37,245 nt of DNA from JAHHUH01 sp045123075 (GCA_045123075.1 JBGVIJ010000019.1:1-37245), one strand, 5' to 3'; counted from the stretch's first letter, positions 1 to 8,865 are shown. The notes: generated by a model from the letters alone, not told the origin. Program-made: numbers and translations.

Positions 1-1075
1 AGCAGTAAAATTTGTTAATGAATTATTAGAGCTGGCTGTTAAACAAAATGCCAGCGATATCCACATCGAACCTTTGGAAGAAGTAACTCGCGTTCGTCTA
101 CGCATCGACGGTTTGCTTTGTACCGCAGTAGAAGTGCTACGTTCAAATCATAATGCAATCATTTCACGCATTAAGATTATTTGTGGCATGGATATTGCAG
201 AAAAGCGTTTGCCCCAAGATGGACGTGTGGAAGTTGAAGTAGGTAGTAATAAGATTGATTTGCGTGTCTCTACCTTACCCGTAATTAATGGTGAGAAAGT
301 TGTTATTAGACTTTTAGAAAAGACTCAGAAGTTTTTAGAATTGGAAGCATTAAACTTTTCGGAAGAAAACCTTAAAATTTACAAGCAGCTTATAAATTCA
401 CCTCATGGAATCATTTTATTGACGGGACCAACAGGAAGTGGCAAGTCTACAACACTCTACGCTACTTTACAAGAATTGAATGACGAAACAAAGAACATCA
501 TCACCATTGAAGATCCTGTAGAGCGTACCATTGAAGGCATCAACCAAATTGCAGTAAACAATAAGGCGGGCTTGACCTTTGCTACAGGCTTACGCTCCAT
601 CGTAAGGCAAGACCCTAACATCATTATGGTAGGAGAAATTAGAGATGGGGAGACTGCAAAGATTGCAGTACAGGCAGCTTTGACTGGGCACCTTGTTTTT
701 AGCACTTTACATACGAACAATGCTATAGGTGCTGTAACAAGACTTCTTGATATTGGTATTGAGCCTTTTCTCTTAGCTGCTACCTTGCGTGGTGTGGTAG
801 CACAGCGATTAGTACGAACCATGTGTCCTTATTGCAAAGGTGGCTGTAATGAGTGCAACCATACTGGCTATAAAGGTCGCATTGCCGTACAGGAGGTTTT
901 AGAGATAACACCTAAGCTTCAAAACATGATTACTCATGGTGTAGAAGAAAGCGTGCTTTTAGAAGCTGCAAGGGAAAATGGCTTTACAACTCTCAAAGAA
1001 GATTGCCTTAACAAAGTTCAAGCAGGGAAGACTACCTTAGAAGAACACTATAAGGTAGCTTCCGGGGTGGTGTAA
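1..1075 (+). CDS. pilB: Type IV pilus / type II secretion assembly ATPase, PilB/GspE family (5' end missing)
   Basis: This hexameric motor ATPase powers pilus subunit extrusion at the inner membrane. The reading frame is open from base 2 with no start, so the N-terminus lies outside the window; 357 residues are visible. The fragment begins in the conserved region that ends in ASDIHIEP, has a Walker A GPTGSGKS at visible residues 142-149, and a Walker B region around VGEIRDGETA. Near the C-terminus is a four-cysteine zinc motif (C275, C278, C282, C285) typical of GspE/PilB and absent from PilT. A TTG at base 74 could be read as a start, but the conserved sequence upstream of it shows that it is internal. 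The gene is followed after one base by pilT, so the two are probably co-transcribed. ComGA and GspE are alternatives; pairing with pilT favours PilB. Confidence 0.88.
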   Translation, partial: AVKFVNELLELAVKQNASDIHIEPLEEVTRVRLRIDGLLCTAVEVLRSNHNAIISRIKIICGMDIAEKRLPQDGRVEVEVGSNKIDLRVSTLPVINGEKVVIRLLEKTQKFLELEALNFSEENLKIYKQLINSPHGIILLTGPTGSGKSTTLYATLQELNDETKNIITIEDPVERTIEGINQIAVNNKAGLTFATGLRSIVRQDPNIIMVGEIRDGETAKIAVQAALTGHLVFSTLHTNNAIGAVTRLLDIGIEPFLLAATLRGVVAQRLVRTMCPYCKGGCNECNHTGYKGRIAVQEVLEITPKLQNMITHGVEESVLLEAARENGFTTLKEDCLNKVQAGKTTLEEHYKVASGVV

Positions 1076-1076
1076 G

Positions 1077-2066
1077 ATGGAACTATTAGAAGATTTATTA
1101 GAAGAAGCGCGCAAGCTGAACGCTTCTGATTTACATATAACAGCTAACCAATGTGTCAGCTTACGGATTGATAGTAAGCTCCGCAAGACAAAGCTTCTTA
1201 TAACAAAGGAACAAGTCGCTAAAATGCTTACCTATATTTTAAATGAAAAGCAGCTCCTAAATTTAGAAGCTATCGGTGAAATGGATTGTGCCTTTATGGA
1301 TGGAAAGGGATTACCCTATAGAGTTAACGTTGCCAAAAGTGATGGGCAGTACCTTTTAGTCATGCGTATCATAAAATTGGATATTCCTTCTTGTGATGAA
1401 CTGCTCCTTCCAGAAACGGTACAAGGCTTTACAAATTTAAAACAAGGTCTCGTTTTAGTGTGCGGTGCTACAGGTTCAGGTAAGAGCACTACGATTGCGG
1501 CACTCATTGAAAAAATAAACTGTGAGCGTAAATTACATATCGTCACCTTGGAAGACCCCATTGAATATAGGTACATTAGTAAGAAATCTTTGATTCATCA
1601 AAGAGAAGTAGGTAGGGACACTGCTTCCTTTGCAATAGGATTGCGCAGTGTTTTACGCCAAGACCCCGATGTAATTTTGGTAGGGGAGCTACGGGATAAG
1701 GAAACCATCGCCGCCGCACTTACTGCTGCTGAAACAGGGCATCTAGTATTCGCAACACTGCACACCAATGACAGTATGGGAGCGGTCAATAGAATTTTAG
1801 ATGGTTTCGACGAAGGTAGGCAGCTTATTCGCAGTCAATTGGCTGAAGTACTGCAAGCCATCGTATGTCAGGAGCTTCTGCCTAAAATCGGAGGCAAGGG
1901 TAGAGTAGCGAACTTTGAAGTTTTAATTGCTACGCCCGCACTGCGCAGTTTGATTCGCGAAGGGAGAACGCACCAGATTACTTCCTATTTAACTACCGGA
2001 AAACAACAGGGTATGATTACGAAAGAAGAACATCGTAAAAAGCTACAGGAAAAAGGACTAATTTAA
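1077..2066 (+). CDS. pilT: Twitching motility retraction ATPase PilT
   Basis: PilT is the hexameric ATPase that depolymerises type IV pili for retraction, twitching and DNA uptake. At 329 residues it is close to the usual length of about 345. It starts with the PilT-like N-domain containing ASDLHIT, has Walker A GATGSGKST from residue 130, and carries the LRQDPDVILVGELRD Asp-box/Walker B and the GHLVFATLHTND His-box. It lacks the four-cysteine motif of the upstream PilB, which supports the PilT assignment. The start ATG lies one base after the pilB stop. A terminator-like hairpin follows the gene. Confidence 0.9.
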   Translation: MELLEDLLEEARKLNASDLHITANQCVSLRIDSKLRKTKLLITKEQVAKMLTYILNEKQLLNLEAIGEMDCAFMDGKGLPYRVNVAKSDGQYLLVMRIIKLDIPSCDELLLPETVQGFTNLKQGLVLVCGATGSGKSTTIAALIEKINCERKLHIVTLEDPIEYRYISKKSLIHQREVGRDTASFAIGLRSVLRQDPDVILVGELRDKETIAAALTAAETGHLVFATLHTNDSMGAVNRILDGFDEGRQLIRSQLAEVLQAIVCQELLPKIGGKGRVANFEVLIATPALRSLIREGRTHQITSYLTTGKQQGMITKEEHRKKLQEKGLI

Positions 2067-2080
2067 TTCTAGAACTTTGG

Positions 2081-2113
2081 AATCGGTAAGCCTTGCTTGC
2101 CGATTTCTTATTT
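2081..2113 (+). terminator. Intrinsic terminator after pilT
   Basis: An 11-bp stem (2081-2091 with 2095-2105, one G-T pair) with a 3-nt loop is followed by a T-rich tract. It separates the pil genes from the DUF512 unit. Confidence 0.65.
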
Positions 2114-2126
2114 GGTGTGATATAAT
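2097..2126 (+). promoter_or_regulatory. Promoter of the DUF512-cobO-der-plsY unit
   Basis: A perfect TATAAT at 2121-2126 is preceded by the extended -10 TG at 2118-2119. A weak -35 (TTGCCG, 2097-2102) lies 18 bp upstream and overlaps the right arm of the preceding terminator. The first gene starts at 2164 with an AGAGGAGA ribosome-binding site. Confidence 0.65.
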
Positions 2127-2163
2127 TAACTGATTTATAATGTTCATTTAAGAGGAGACAGTA

Positions 2164-3459
2164 ATGTTAGGCAATATTAGCGGTGTACGCAAACATAGTT
2201 TAGCTGAAAATGCAGGTATTAAACCGGGCGAAAAGCTTCTTAGTGTTTGTGGTGCTCAAGTTAAAGATATCATTGAACTCAGCTTCTACGCTTCTGATTA
2301 CGAAGTAGAGCTGGAAATTGAAAATGCTGCAGGTGAAAAACGCCTTGTATCCATTGCCAAGCATCCCGACGAGGACTTGGGAATTGAGTTCGAGTCTGCT
2401 GTTTTTGATAAAGTAAGTACCTGCTACAACAATTGCATCTTTTGTTTTGTTGACCAAATGATTCCGGGGATGCGTCCCGGTCTCTATGTACGTGATGATG
2501 ATTACAGACTTTCCTTCTTGTATGGTAACTTTATTACCCTTACTAATATGAAGGAAGAAGATTTTCAGCGCATCATCAACACTCACATGTCACCCTTGTA
2601 CGTTTCCGTACATGCTACTACTCCTGAAGTTCGTTGCAAAATGATGAATAACCGTTTTGCCGGTGAGCTGATGGATAAATTACAACGCTTGCTTGATGCG
2701 GGTATCCAAGTACATACTCAGATTGTATGTTGTCCTACTTATAACGATGGTGAAGTTTTGGCTAAGTCCTTTGAGGATTTGTATGCACTTCATCCCGGTG
2801 TGTTGACTATGGCAATCGTGCCTGTTGGTTTAACTAAGAACCGTGAGCATTTGCATCCCTTACGTACTTTTACTAAAGAGGAAGCTGCTGCCATCGTAGA
2901 TATGGTTACTCCTTGGCAAGAACGCTGCCGTAAAGAAACCGGTAAAAGCTTTGTTTATCTGGGCGATGAATTCTATCTGCTTGCAGAAAAAGAACTTCCT
3001 CCCGAAGCTTGGTACGATGGTTTTCCTCAACTTGAAAACGGTATTGGTTTGACCAGCAGTTTCTTAATTGAATGGGAAGCAACTTTAAAAGTTTTAAGTC
3101 AAGCTCAAGCTGCTAGCCCTGCGGTGATTCCTGTTGGCGAAAGTGCTTATAAAGTATTAAAACCCGTTCTAGATGCTTTCAATGCAAAATACAATGCAGC
3201 ACATGAATTAGTTGCAGTTAAAAATGAATTCTTCGGTGGTAAAGTAAATGTTACCGGTCTTTTGGTTGGCAGCGATATTCTGAATGCTGTGCCCAATGAC
3301 GCACGTGTTATTTTGCCTGCCGTTGTATTAAATAAGGATAATTTGTTCCTTGATGATATGTCCTTTGATGAATTCAATGCTAAGCACCACGGCACTGTGG
3401 AAGTTGCCGTTGGCGCGAAAGATTTGTTGCATTTGTTGACAGTTCCGAAGGAGGGCTGA
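2164..3459 (+). CDS. DUF512-family radical SAM protein with N-terminal PDZ-like domain
   Basis: This 431-residue protein belongs to a conserved family of unknown exact reaction. An N-terminal PDZ-like segment (about residues 1-70, with NAGIKPGEKLLSV) is followed by a radical-SAM-type cysteine cluster C87-x3-C91-x2-C94 in CYNNCIFCFVDQ. The C-terminal half fits DUF512, with a conserved GLTSSFL segment and a late VTGLLVGSDI segment. The cysteines should hold a 4Fe-4S cluster. The family commonly sits next to der in Firmicutes, as here, suggesting a link to ribosome maturation or translation, but that link is inference. The start ATG is supported by a strong ribosome-binding site and the upstream extended -10 promoter. 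Confidence 0.85.
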   Translation: MLGNISGVRKHSLAENAGIKPGEKLLSVCGAQVKDIIELSFYASDYEVELEIENAAGEKRLVSIAKHPDEDLGIEFESAVFDKVSTCYNNCIFCFVDQMIPGMRPGLYVRDDDYRLSFLYGNFITLTNMKEEDFQRIINTHMSPLYVSVHATTPEVRCKMMNNRFAGELMDKLQRLLDAGIQVHTQIVCCPTYNDGEVLAKSFEDLYALHPGVLTMAIVPVGLTKNREHLHPLRTFTKEEAAAIVDMVTPWQERCRKETGKSFVYLGDEFYLLAEKELPPEAWYDGFPQLENGIGLTSSFLIEWEATLKVLSQAQAASPAVIPVGESAYKVLKPVLDAFNAKYNAAHELVAVKNEFFGGKVNVTGLLVGSDILNAVPNDARVILPAVVLNKDNLFLDDMSFDEFNAKHHGTVEVAVGAKDLLHLLTVPKEG

Positions 3460-3461
3460 TT

Positions 3462-3971
3462 ATGCTGCAAGTTTACACTGGAACTGGTAAGGGTAAGACC
3501 ACTGCCGCTTTAGGCGTTGCCTTTCGTGGAGCAGGTTATGACCTGAAAACTACCATGTTCTCTTTTTTGAAGGATGATCCCAATTATGGTGAAGCACGTG
3601 CTGCAAGCTTGTTGCCCGGTTTTGTGCTGAAACAAGTTGGTCGCGACGAATTCGTAAACTTCTACGATCCTGACCCTATTGATTTACAAATGGTTCGAGA
3701 CGGTTGGGAACTGGCGAAACAAGCTATTGCTGCTCGCGAGGCAGATATCTTTATCTTAGATGAGCTGAACATTGTTTTGGCTACCAAGATGTTACCTACG
3801 GAAGAAGTTGTAGAATTTTTAGCACAACATAAAAATGATGTAGAAATTATTATGACGGGGCGTGGTGCTCCGCTGGAAATTATGAATATAGCAGATTTGG
3901 TGACCGATATGAAGGAAGTAAAACACTATTTTTCTAAGAGCGTAACTTCTCGTAATGGTATCGACCACTAA
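3462..3971 (+). CDS. cobO: Cob(I)alamin adenosyltransferase, CobO/BtuR-like
   Basis: This enzyme family transfers the 5'-deoxyadenosyl group of ATP to cob(I)alamin, giving adenosylcobalamin. The protein has 169 residues. The P-loop TGTGKGKT (residues 6-13) has the family-specific form, and ILDELNIVL supplies the Walker B-like acidic residues. MTGRGAP near the C-terminus is the usual CobO motif (compare TGR.AP). It is slightly short because the N-terminal tail found in BtuR is missing, which is common in Firmicutes. It starts 2 bp after the DUF512 stop, with a GGAGG-type site inside the end of that gene, so the genes are co-transcribed. Its place between DUF512 and der is not a cobalamin-biosynthesis context. 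Confidence 0.85.
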   Translation: MLQVYTGTGKGKTTAALGVAFRGAGYDLKTTMFSFLKDDPNYGEARAASLLPGFVLKQVGRDEFVNFYDPDPIDLQMVRDGWELAKQAIAAREADIFILDELNIVLATKMLPTEEVVEFLAQHKNDVEIIMTGRGAPLEIMNIADLVTDMKEVKHYFSKSVTSRNGIDH

Positions 3972-3989
3972 AAGTAAGGAGAGGAAAGT

Positions 3990-5318
3990 ATGGCTAAACC
4001 GATAGTTGCCATCGTTGGCAGACCTAATGTAGGTAAATCTACATTATTTAATATCTTTGCAAATAGCAGAATTTCCATCGTTGAGGACACTCCCGGTGTA
4101 ACTCGCGATAGATTATATGCAACCGCTGAATGGCTTGACCACGAATTTATGATGGTTGATACCGGTGGTATCGAAATTATGAATGCAGATGCTATTGCAG
4201 TATCCATTCGTCAACAAGCACAAATCGCAATTCGTGAAGCAGACGTAATTCTGTTCGTATGTGATGCTCGTGCAGGTATCAGTACTGAAGACGCAGATGT
4301 TGCTAAAATTTTGCGTCAATCTAAAAAGCCCATCGTGCTGGCAATCAACAAAGCGGATTCCCCGAAACAAGAAATGAACGTTTACGAGTTCTATAATCTT
4401 GGCATTGGTGAGCCCATTCCTGTATCCGCAGCTAACCATTTAGGTTTGGGTGATTTGCTGGATGCAATCGTAGCTAAATTTGGTGACAAAAACACCTTTG
4501 GTGAGCCTGAAGATGAAGACGAAATTAAAGTTGCTTTGATTGGTCGTCCTAATGTAGGTAAATCTTCCATCTTTAACGCACTTGTTGGTGAAGAACGTTC
4601 CATCGTTAGTAATGTAGCAGGTACTACTCGCGACGCAATCGATACTCCTGTTACCAGAAATGGTCAACGTTATTTGTTCATCGATACCGCAGGCATGCGC
4701 CGTAAATCTAAAATTGATGAACCTATTGAAAAATACAGCATTATGCGTTCCTTGCGTGCAGTTGACCGTTGCGACGTTGTTCTCATGGTTTTTGACGCAG
4801 TTGAAGGTGTAACTGAACAAGATAAAAAAATTGTTGGTTATGCTCACGAAGCAGGCAAAGGCGTGATTCTTGTTGTAAATAAATGGGACTTGTACGAAAA
4901 AGACAACACTTCCACCTTGCGCTATACCGAAATGTTGCGTAAAGAATTAGTGTTCTTGCAATATGCTCCCGTAGTGTATGTATCTGCAATGACCAAGCAA
5001 CGTATTCATCGTTTGCCGGAAGTTATCGCTTACTCTGCAGAACAAAATGCAATGCGTATTTCTACCAGCGTACTTAATCAAGTTATTGAAGATGCTGTGG
5101 CAATCAATCCCACTCCCACCGAACACGGAAAGCGTCTTAAAATTTTGTATGCTACTCAAGTTAAAATTAAACCGCCCACATTCGTTATTTTCGTTAACGA
5201 TCCGGAAATCATGCACTTCTCTTACCAACGTTATTTGGAAAACAAACTGCGTGAAGCTTTCGGTTTTGAAGGTACTCCCATCAAAATGATTATCCGCGGT
5301 AAAAATGAAGATGAATAA
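3990..5318 (+). CDS. der: Ribosome-associated double GTPase Der (EngA)
   Basis: Der is an essential GTPase for 50S ribosomal subunit assembly. Its 442 residues contain the diagnostic two tandem G domains: GRPNVGKST with DTPG and NKAD in the first, and GRPNVGKSS with DTAG and NKWD in the second. A C-terminal KH-like domain follows, ending in the basic segment IKMIIRGKNEDE. Length and layout are standard. It follows cobO by 18 bp, with an AGGAGAGG ribosome-binding site, and precedes plsY by 12 bp. Confidence 0.97.
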   Translation: MAKPIVAIVGRPNVGKSTLFNIFANSRISIVEDTPGVTRDRLYATAEWLDHEFMMVDTGGIEIMNADAIAVSIRQQAQIAIREADVILFVCDARAGISTEDADVAKILRQSKKPIVLAINKADSPKQEMNVYEFYNLGIGEPIPVSAANHLGLGDLLDAIVAKFGDKNTFGEPEDEDEIKVALIGRPNVGKSSIFNALVGEERSIVSNVAGTTRDAIDTPVTRNGQRYLFIDTAGMRRKSKIDEPIEKYSIMRSLRAVDRCDVVLMVFDAVEGVTEQDKKIVGYAHEAGKGVILVVNKWDLYEKDNTSTLRYTEMLRKELVFLQYAPVVYVSAMTKQRIHRLPEVIAYSAEQNAMRISTSVLNQVIEDAVAINPTPTEHGKRLKILYATQVKIKPPTFVIFVNDPEIMHFSYQRYLENKLREAFGFEGTPIKMIIRGKNEDE

Positions 5319-5330
5319 GATTGGAGATAA

Positions 5331-5966
5331 ATGATGTTAGGTAATGAAGTTGGAGTCATGCATTTTCTCTTCTGCTATGCAGTAGGTCATTTGTTTGGTT
5401 CCATTCCTTGCGGCTTGTGGATTGTGCAGGCTTTACATGGCATTGATATTCGCGAATATGGTAGTAAGAATATCGGTACTACCAATGTTTTCCGCACTGT
5501 AGGTGGCAAAACTGCTGCTCTTGTAATGGCTGCGGATATGCTTAAAGGCATCTTGGCTGTTGCGTTGATGAACTATTTGTTCCACAACCATATGCTCAAT
5601 GTTGTAACTGCTTTAGGCGCTGTTTTAGGTCATAGCTATTCTTTGTTCTTAGGACTTAAAGGCGGTAAGGGTGTAGCTACCGGTTTGGGCTTGCTTCTGT
5701 ATTTAATGCCCCAAGCTTGTATCTTTAGCTTTGGTGTATGGCTGGTAATCGTATTGGTTACAAGATACGTTTCTCTTGGCTCCATCGTTGCAGCTTGTTG
5801 TACTCCCGTATTTGCCTGGTATTTTGGTTATCCTGTTTCTTACATCTGCTTGGCGGCGTTGTGTGGTTTCTTCATTGTGATTCGTCATATTGAAAATATC
5901 AAACGTCTCTTGAATGGCACTGAAAGTAAAATTAAACAAGGTAAAGCTGAAGATTTGAAAAAATAA
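5331..5966 (+). CDS. plsY: Acyl-phosphate glycerol-3-phosphate acyltransferase PlsY
   Basis: PlsY is an integral membrane enzyme that makes lysophosphatidic acid from acyl-phosphate and glycerol-3-phosphate, the first step of phospholipid synthesis. The 211-residue product (210 from the second ATG at 5334) has several hydrophobic spans. It carries the conserved loops GSIPCG, GSKNIGTTNVFR (glycerol-phosphate binding), GHSYSLFLGLKGGKGVATG and the final RHIENIKRL. Two adjacent ATGs exist; the site GGAG at 5323-5326 is spaced better for 5334. The der-plsY order is common in Firmicutes. A strong terminator ends the unit. Confidence 0.93.
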   Translation: MMLGNEVGVMHFLFCYAVGHLFGSIPCGLWIVQALHGIDIREYGSKNIGTTNVFRTVGGKTAALVMAADMLKGILAVALMNYLFHNHMLNVVTALGAVLGHSYSLFLGLKGGKGVATGLGLLLYLMPQACIFSFGVWLVIVLVTRYVSLGSIVAACCTPVFAWYFGYPVSYICLAALCGFFIVIRHIENIKRLLNGTESKIKQGKAEDLKK

Positions 5967-5970
5967 TTAT

Positions 5971-6008
5971 AAAGACTAGCATTTCAAAATGAAGTGCTAG
6001 TCTTTTTT
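5971..6008 (+). terminator. Intrinsic terminator after plsY
   Basis: A 15-bp near-perfect stem (5971-5985 with 5991-6005), a 5-nt loop and a run of seven Ts (6003-6009) end the DUF512-plsY unit. Confidence 0.9.
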
Positions 6009-6091
6009 TATGTTTTTCTTCAGTGAACACTCTTGACAAAATATTTTTATTGTGCTCTTGAAAAATATATATGTACTTTTAAAAAGAACGG

Positions 6092-6100
6092 TGCTATAAT
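6092..6100 (+). promoter_or_regulatory. Extended -10 promoter of the ACT-hom-thrB unit
   Basis: TGcTATAAT lies about 46 bp before the start codon at 6147. No good -35 is present at 17 bp, consistent with an extended -10 promoter. A TTGACA at 6033-6038 has no partner -10 at a usable distance. Confidence 0.6.
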
Positions 6101-6104
6101 AGCC

Positions 6105-6122
6105 GTAGTAAAAATTTACTAC
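6105..6122 (+). repeat. Perfect 8-bp inverted repeat at the predicted transcription start
   Basis: GTAGTAAA and TTTACTAC, separated by two bases, sit immediately downstream of the -10 at 6095-6100, covering the expected +1. The location fits an operator site for a dimeric regulator of the threonine-branch operon; a short 5' RNA hairpin is the alternative. No regulator gene is adjacent. Confidence 0.5.
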
Positions 6123-6146
6123 AAAATTTTTCAAGGAGGAAACAGT

Positions 6147-6590
6147 ATGTCTGAAAAAAATACTTTTTATCTGGTTCGCGAAGAAATTCTTCCCGAAGCA
6201 ATTAAAAAAACTATCAAGGTTAAAGAAATTTTGAAAAGAGGCGAAATTAAGACTATCAACGAAGCTGTTGAAAAAATGGGTTTAAGTCGCAGCGCTTATT
6301 ATAAATATAAAGACTATGTTTTCCCGTTCTATGAAGCTAGTAGAGAAAAAATTATTACTCTGTCTTTGTTGTTGGAACACAAATCCGGTGTGCTTTCCAA
6401 AGTTTTGAACACTGTGGCAGATGATAGTGGTAGTATTATGACTATCAACCAAGGTATTCCTTTGCAAGGTGTAGCGAATACCACTATTTCTATTGAAACT
6501 AAAAACTTGACCATTGATTTGGAAGCTTTGCTCGATAAGCTGCGCATGATTGATGGCGTTAAACGTTTAGAAGTTTTGGGTCAAGTTTAA
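6147..6590 (+). CDS. UPF0735 ACT-domain protein (PheB-like)
   Basis: This 147-residue protein matches the UPF0735/PheB family in length and layout. An N-terminal helical part contains a likely helix-turn-helix (residues about 35-60, INEAVEKMGLSRSAYYKYK). A C-terminal ACT domain follows (about 70-147, beginning LSLLLEHKSGVLSKVL), of the type that binds amino acids. An earlier TTG in the same frame at 6033 was rejected because the AAGGAGGA site at 6134-6140 positions the ATG at 6147, and the -10 element lies between the two. The family often lies upstream of hom-thrB, as here, suggesting amino-acid-responsive regulation of the aspartate pathway; direct function is unproven. Confidence 0.88.
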   Translation: MSEKNTFYLVREEILPEAIKKTIKVKEILKRGEIKTINEAVEKMGLSRSAYYKYKDYVFPFYEASREKIITLSLLLEHKSGVLSKVLNTVADDSGSIMTINQGIPLQGVANTTISIETKNLTIDLEALLDKLRMIDGVKRLEVLGQV

Positions 6591-6619
6591 ACTATAATAT
6601 ATTTTATGGAGGGGTCCTC

Positions 6620-7921
6620 ATGAAAGAGTTTATCAATGTTGGCTTATTGGGTGCCGGCACTGTTGGCGGTGGCGTGATTCACGTTTTGGAAAGAAATGCC
6701 GCAGATATTGAAAAAAAGGTTGGCATGCCTATTAAAATTACAAAAGTTTTTGGTCGCGAAGCTGAACAATTAGCAGCTATTTACGGCGAAGGTTATTTTT
6801 ACACAGCCAATGCTGATGATATTTTGGAAGACCCTGAAATTGACATCGTGGTAGAATTGCTTGGTAGAGAACACCCTGCTAAAGAATTTATCGCTAAAGC
6901 TTTTGAAAATGGTAAAAGTGTCGTAACTGCAAATAAAGACGTGTTGGCGAAATACGGCGCAGAACTTTTCCCCTTGGCTGAAGCTGCTAACCGCGACTTT
7001 ATGTTTGAAGCTAGTGTTGCAGGTGGCATTCCCATCTTGCAAACTATGAAAACTTCTTTGGCTGCCAATAAATTCTCTTCCATTATGGGTATCGTAAATG
7101 GTACCACCAACTATATGCTCACTAAAATGTCCCAAGAACATATGGACTACGATGAAGTCTTGAAAGAAGCACAAGCTATGGGTTACGCAGAATCTGATCC
7201 TACTGCTGACGTTGGCGGTTTGGATGCAGCTCGTAAAGCTGTAATTTTAGCTTCCATCGCTTTCAATACTCGTGTATCCTTGGATGACGTTCAAATCGAA
7301 GGTATCCAAAACATTGGTATTCAAGATATTGAATATGCTGAAAAGCTTGGATATGTAATCAAACTTTTGGCTATTGCTAAAAATGATCCTGAAACCGGTA
7401 TTAGCATTTGCGTTCGTCCTACCATGCTTCCTAAAGCTCATCCTTTGGCAAGTGTTAACGACGTATTCAACGCAATCTTCGTAACCGGTGATGCTTTGGG
7501 TGAAGCAATGTTCATGGGTCGTGGTGCAGGTAGATATCCTACTGCCAGTGCAGTTTGTGGTGACATCATTGATGCTGCACGTAATCTTCTTCATAATGAA
7601 GGCAATCGTGTTAACTGCACTTGCTTTGAAGAAAAACGTATGTGCTCCATTGAAAAAATGTGCGCACCTTGCTATATTCGTATGGAAGTTAACGACCAAC
7701 CCGGTGCTTTGGCTGCCATCGCTGCAGCTTTCGGTGCACAAAGCGTTAGCTTGCAAAGCGTAGTACAAAGTCGTGCTGCTAATGGTAGTGCTGAATTGGT
7801 ATTCATCACTCACTCCGTATCTGAATACAACTTGCAAATGGCTTTGCAAATTTTGAAAGTATTGCCTGTTGTAAAAGAAGTATGCAGCATTATCCGTGTT
7901 GAAGATAGTGAAATGAAATAA
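6620..7921 (+). CDS. hom: Homoserine dehydrogenase
   Basis: The enzyme reduces aspartate semialdehyde to homoserine with NAD(P)H, the branch point to threonine and methionine. The 433-residue protein has an N-terminal Rossmann motif GLLGAGTVGGG (residues 8-18), the NKDVLAKYG segment, the catalytic-domain signature containing GTTNYMLTKM, and ADVGGLDAARK. A C-terminal ACT domain (from about 350, starting YIRMEVNDQPGALAAI) is expected to give threonine feedback. The ribosome-binding site GGAGGGG precedes the ATG. The gene lies between the ACT-domain gene and thrB in one operon. Confidence 0.96.
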   Translation: MKEFINVGLLGAGTVGGGVIHVLERNAADIEKKVGMPIKITKVFGREAEQLAAIYGEGYFYTANADDILEDPEIDIVVELLGREHPAKEFIAKAFENGKSVVTANKDVLAKYGAELFPLAEAANRDFMFEASVAGGIPILQTMKTSLAANKFSSIMGIVNGTTNYMLTKMSQEHMDYDEVLKEAQAMGYAESDPTADVGGLDAARKAVILASIAFNTRVSLDDVQIEGIQNIGIQDIEYAEKLGYVIKLLAIAKNDPETGISICVRPTMLPKAHPLASVNDVFNAIFVTGDALGEAMFMGRGAGRYPTASAVCGDIIDAARNLLHNEGNRVNCTCFEEKRMCSIEKMCAPCYIRMEVNDQPGALAAIAAAFGAQSVSLQSVVQSRAANGSAELVFITHSVSEYNLQMALQILKVLPVVKEVCSIIRVEDSEMK

Positions 7922-7935
7922 GTTGGTGATTAGTT

Positions 7936-8847
7936 ATGAACAAAGTTAGTATTCGTGTTCCTGCTACTTCCGCTAACTGTGGTTCCGGTTTTGACACTTT
8001 AGGTTTAGCATGTACCTTATATAATGAAGTAACTTATGAAATTACTCCTACCCGTGGCTTCCAATTGGAAGTTACGGGCGAGGGGGCAGAATATTTGAAA
8101 CCCTGTGGTCGTAACCTTGCTTTTGCAAGTTTCTTCCGAGTTTGGAACGAAGTGACCGATAGGGAACGCATCGGTTTGAAAATTACCATGCACAATAGAA
8201 TTCCTATGTCCCGTGGTTTGGGCAGTAGCTCCAGTGCAATCGTAGCTGGTATCTACGCAGGTAATATTTTGAGTGGTAATAGATTTAACGACGATGAACT
8301 CCTTGGCTTTGCCACTGAAATTGAAGGCCATCCTGACAACGTAGCACCTGCACTTTTAGGTGGCTTTACCATTAGCTATATGGATGGCTTGAAAGCGCAC
8401 TCCTTGCGTGTAGAACCTGCTAAGCCTTTAAAATTCATCGCTGTTGTTCCTGAACGTCGCTTGCCTACAGTGCTTGCTCGTCAGGCAATTCCTAAAGAAG
8501 TTCCGCATCACGATGCAGTGTTCAACACATCTAGAGCTTCTCTTTTAGTTGGTGCTCTTTTAAGCGGTGAATATCAATATCTGTCCGCAGGTTTGGAAGA
8601 TAAATTGCATCAACCTTATCGTGCACATCTTATCCCCGGTTTGGAAGACGTGTTTGCTGCTGCTAAAGAAGCAGGTGCCTACAACGCTATTATCAGCGGT
8701 GCTGGCTCTACTGTTATGGCGTACGCAGACATGAATGCAGACCACGAAAAGATTGCTCGTGCAATGCAGGACGCTTTCTTAAAAAACAACGAGCCTTGTG
8801 CTTATCATATTCTTGATCTTGATTTGGACGGTGTTAAAGAAATCTAA
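7936..8847 (+). CDS. thrB: Homoserine kinase
   Basis: ThrB is a GHMP-family kinase that phosphorylates homoserine for threonine synthesis. The protein has 303 residues, a typical length. It shows the N-terminal RVPATSANCGSGFDTLG, the ATP-binding GHMP motif P-x-SRGLGSSSSA (residues 90-101), EGHPDNVAPALLGG, and the C-terminal ISGAGSTVMA. It follows hom by 14 bp. No thrC is next to it; the tRNA promoter follows directly. Confidence 0.95.
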   Translation: MNKVSIRVPATSANCGSGFDTLGLACTLYNEVTYEITPTRGFQLEVTGEGAEYLKPCGRNLAFASFFRVWNEVTDRERIGLKITMHNRIPMSRGLGSSSSAIVAGIYAGNILSGNRFNDDELLGFATEIEGHPDNVAPALLGGFTISYMDGLKAHSLRVEPAKPLKFIAVVPERRLPTVLARQAIPKEVPHHDAVFNTSRASLLVGALLSGEYQYLSAGLEDKLHQPYRAHLIPGLEDVFAAAKEAGAYNAIISGAGSTVMAYADMNADHEKIARAMQDAFLKNNEPCAYHILDLDLDGVKEI

Positions 8848-8865
8848 AATATTTCCAAAAAACCG

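Noticed and set aside
6033..6038. TTGACA as the -35 of the ACT-domain operon.
   Set aside because: No -10 lies 16-18 bp downstream; the TGcTATAAT at 6092-6100 is too far away to pair with it.
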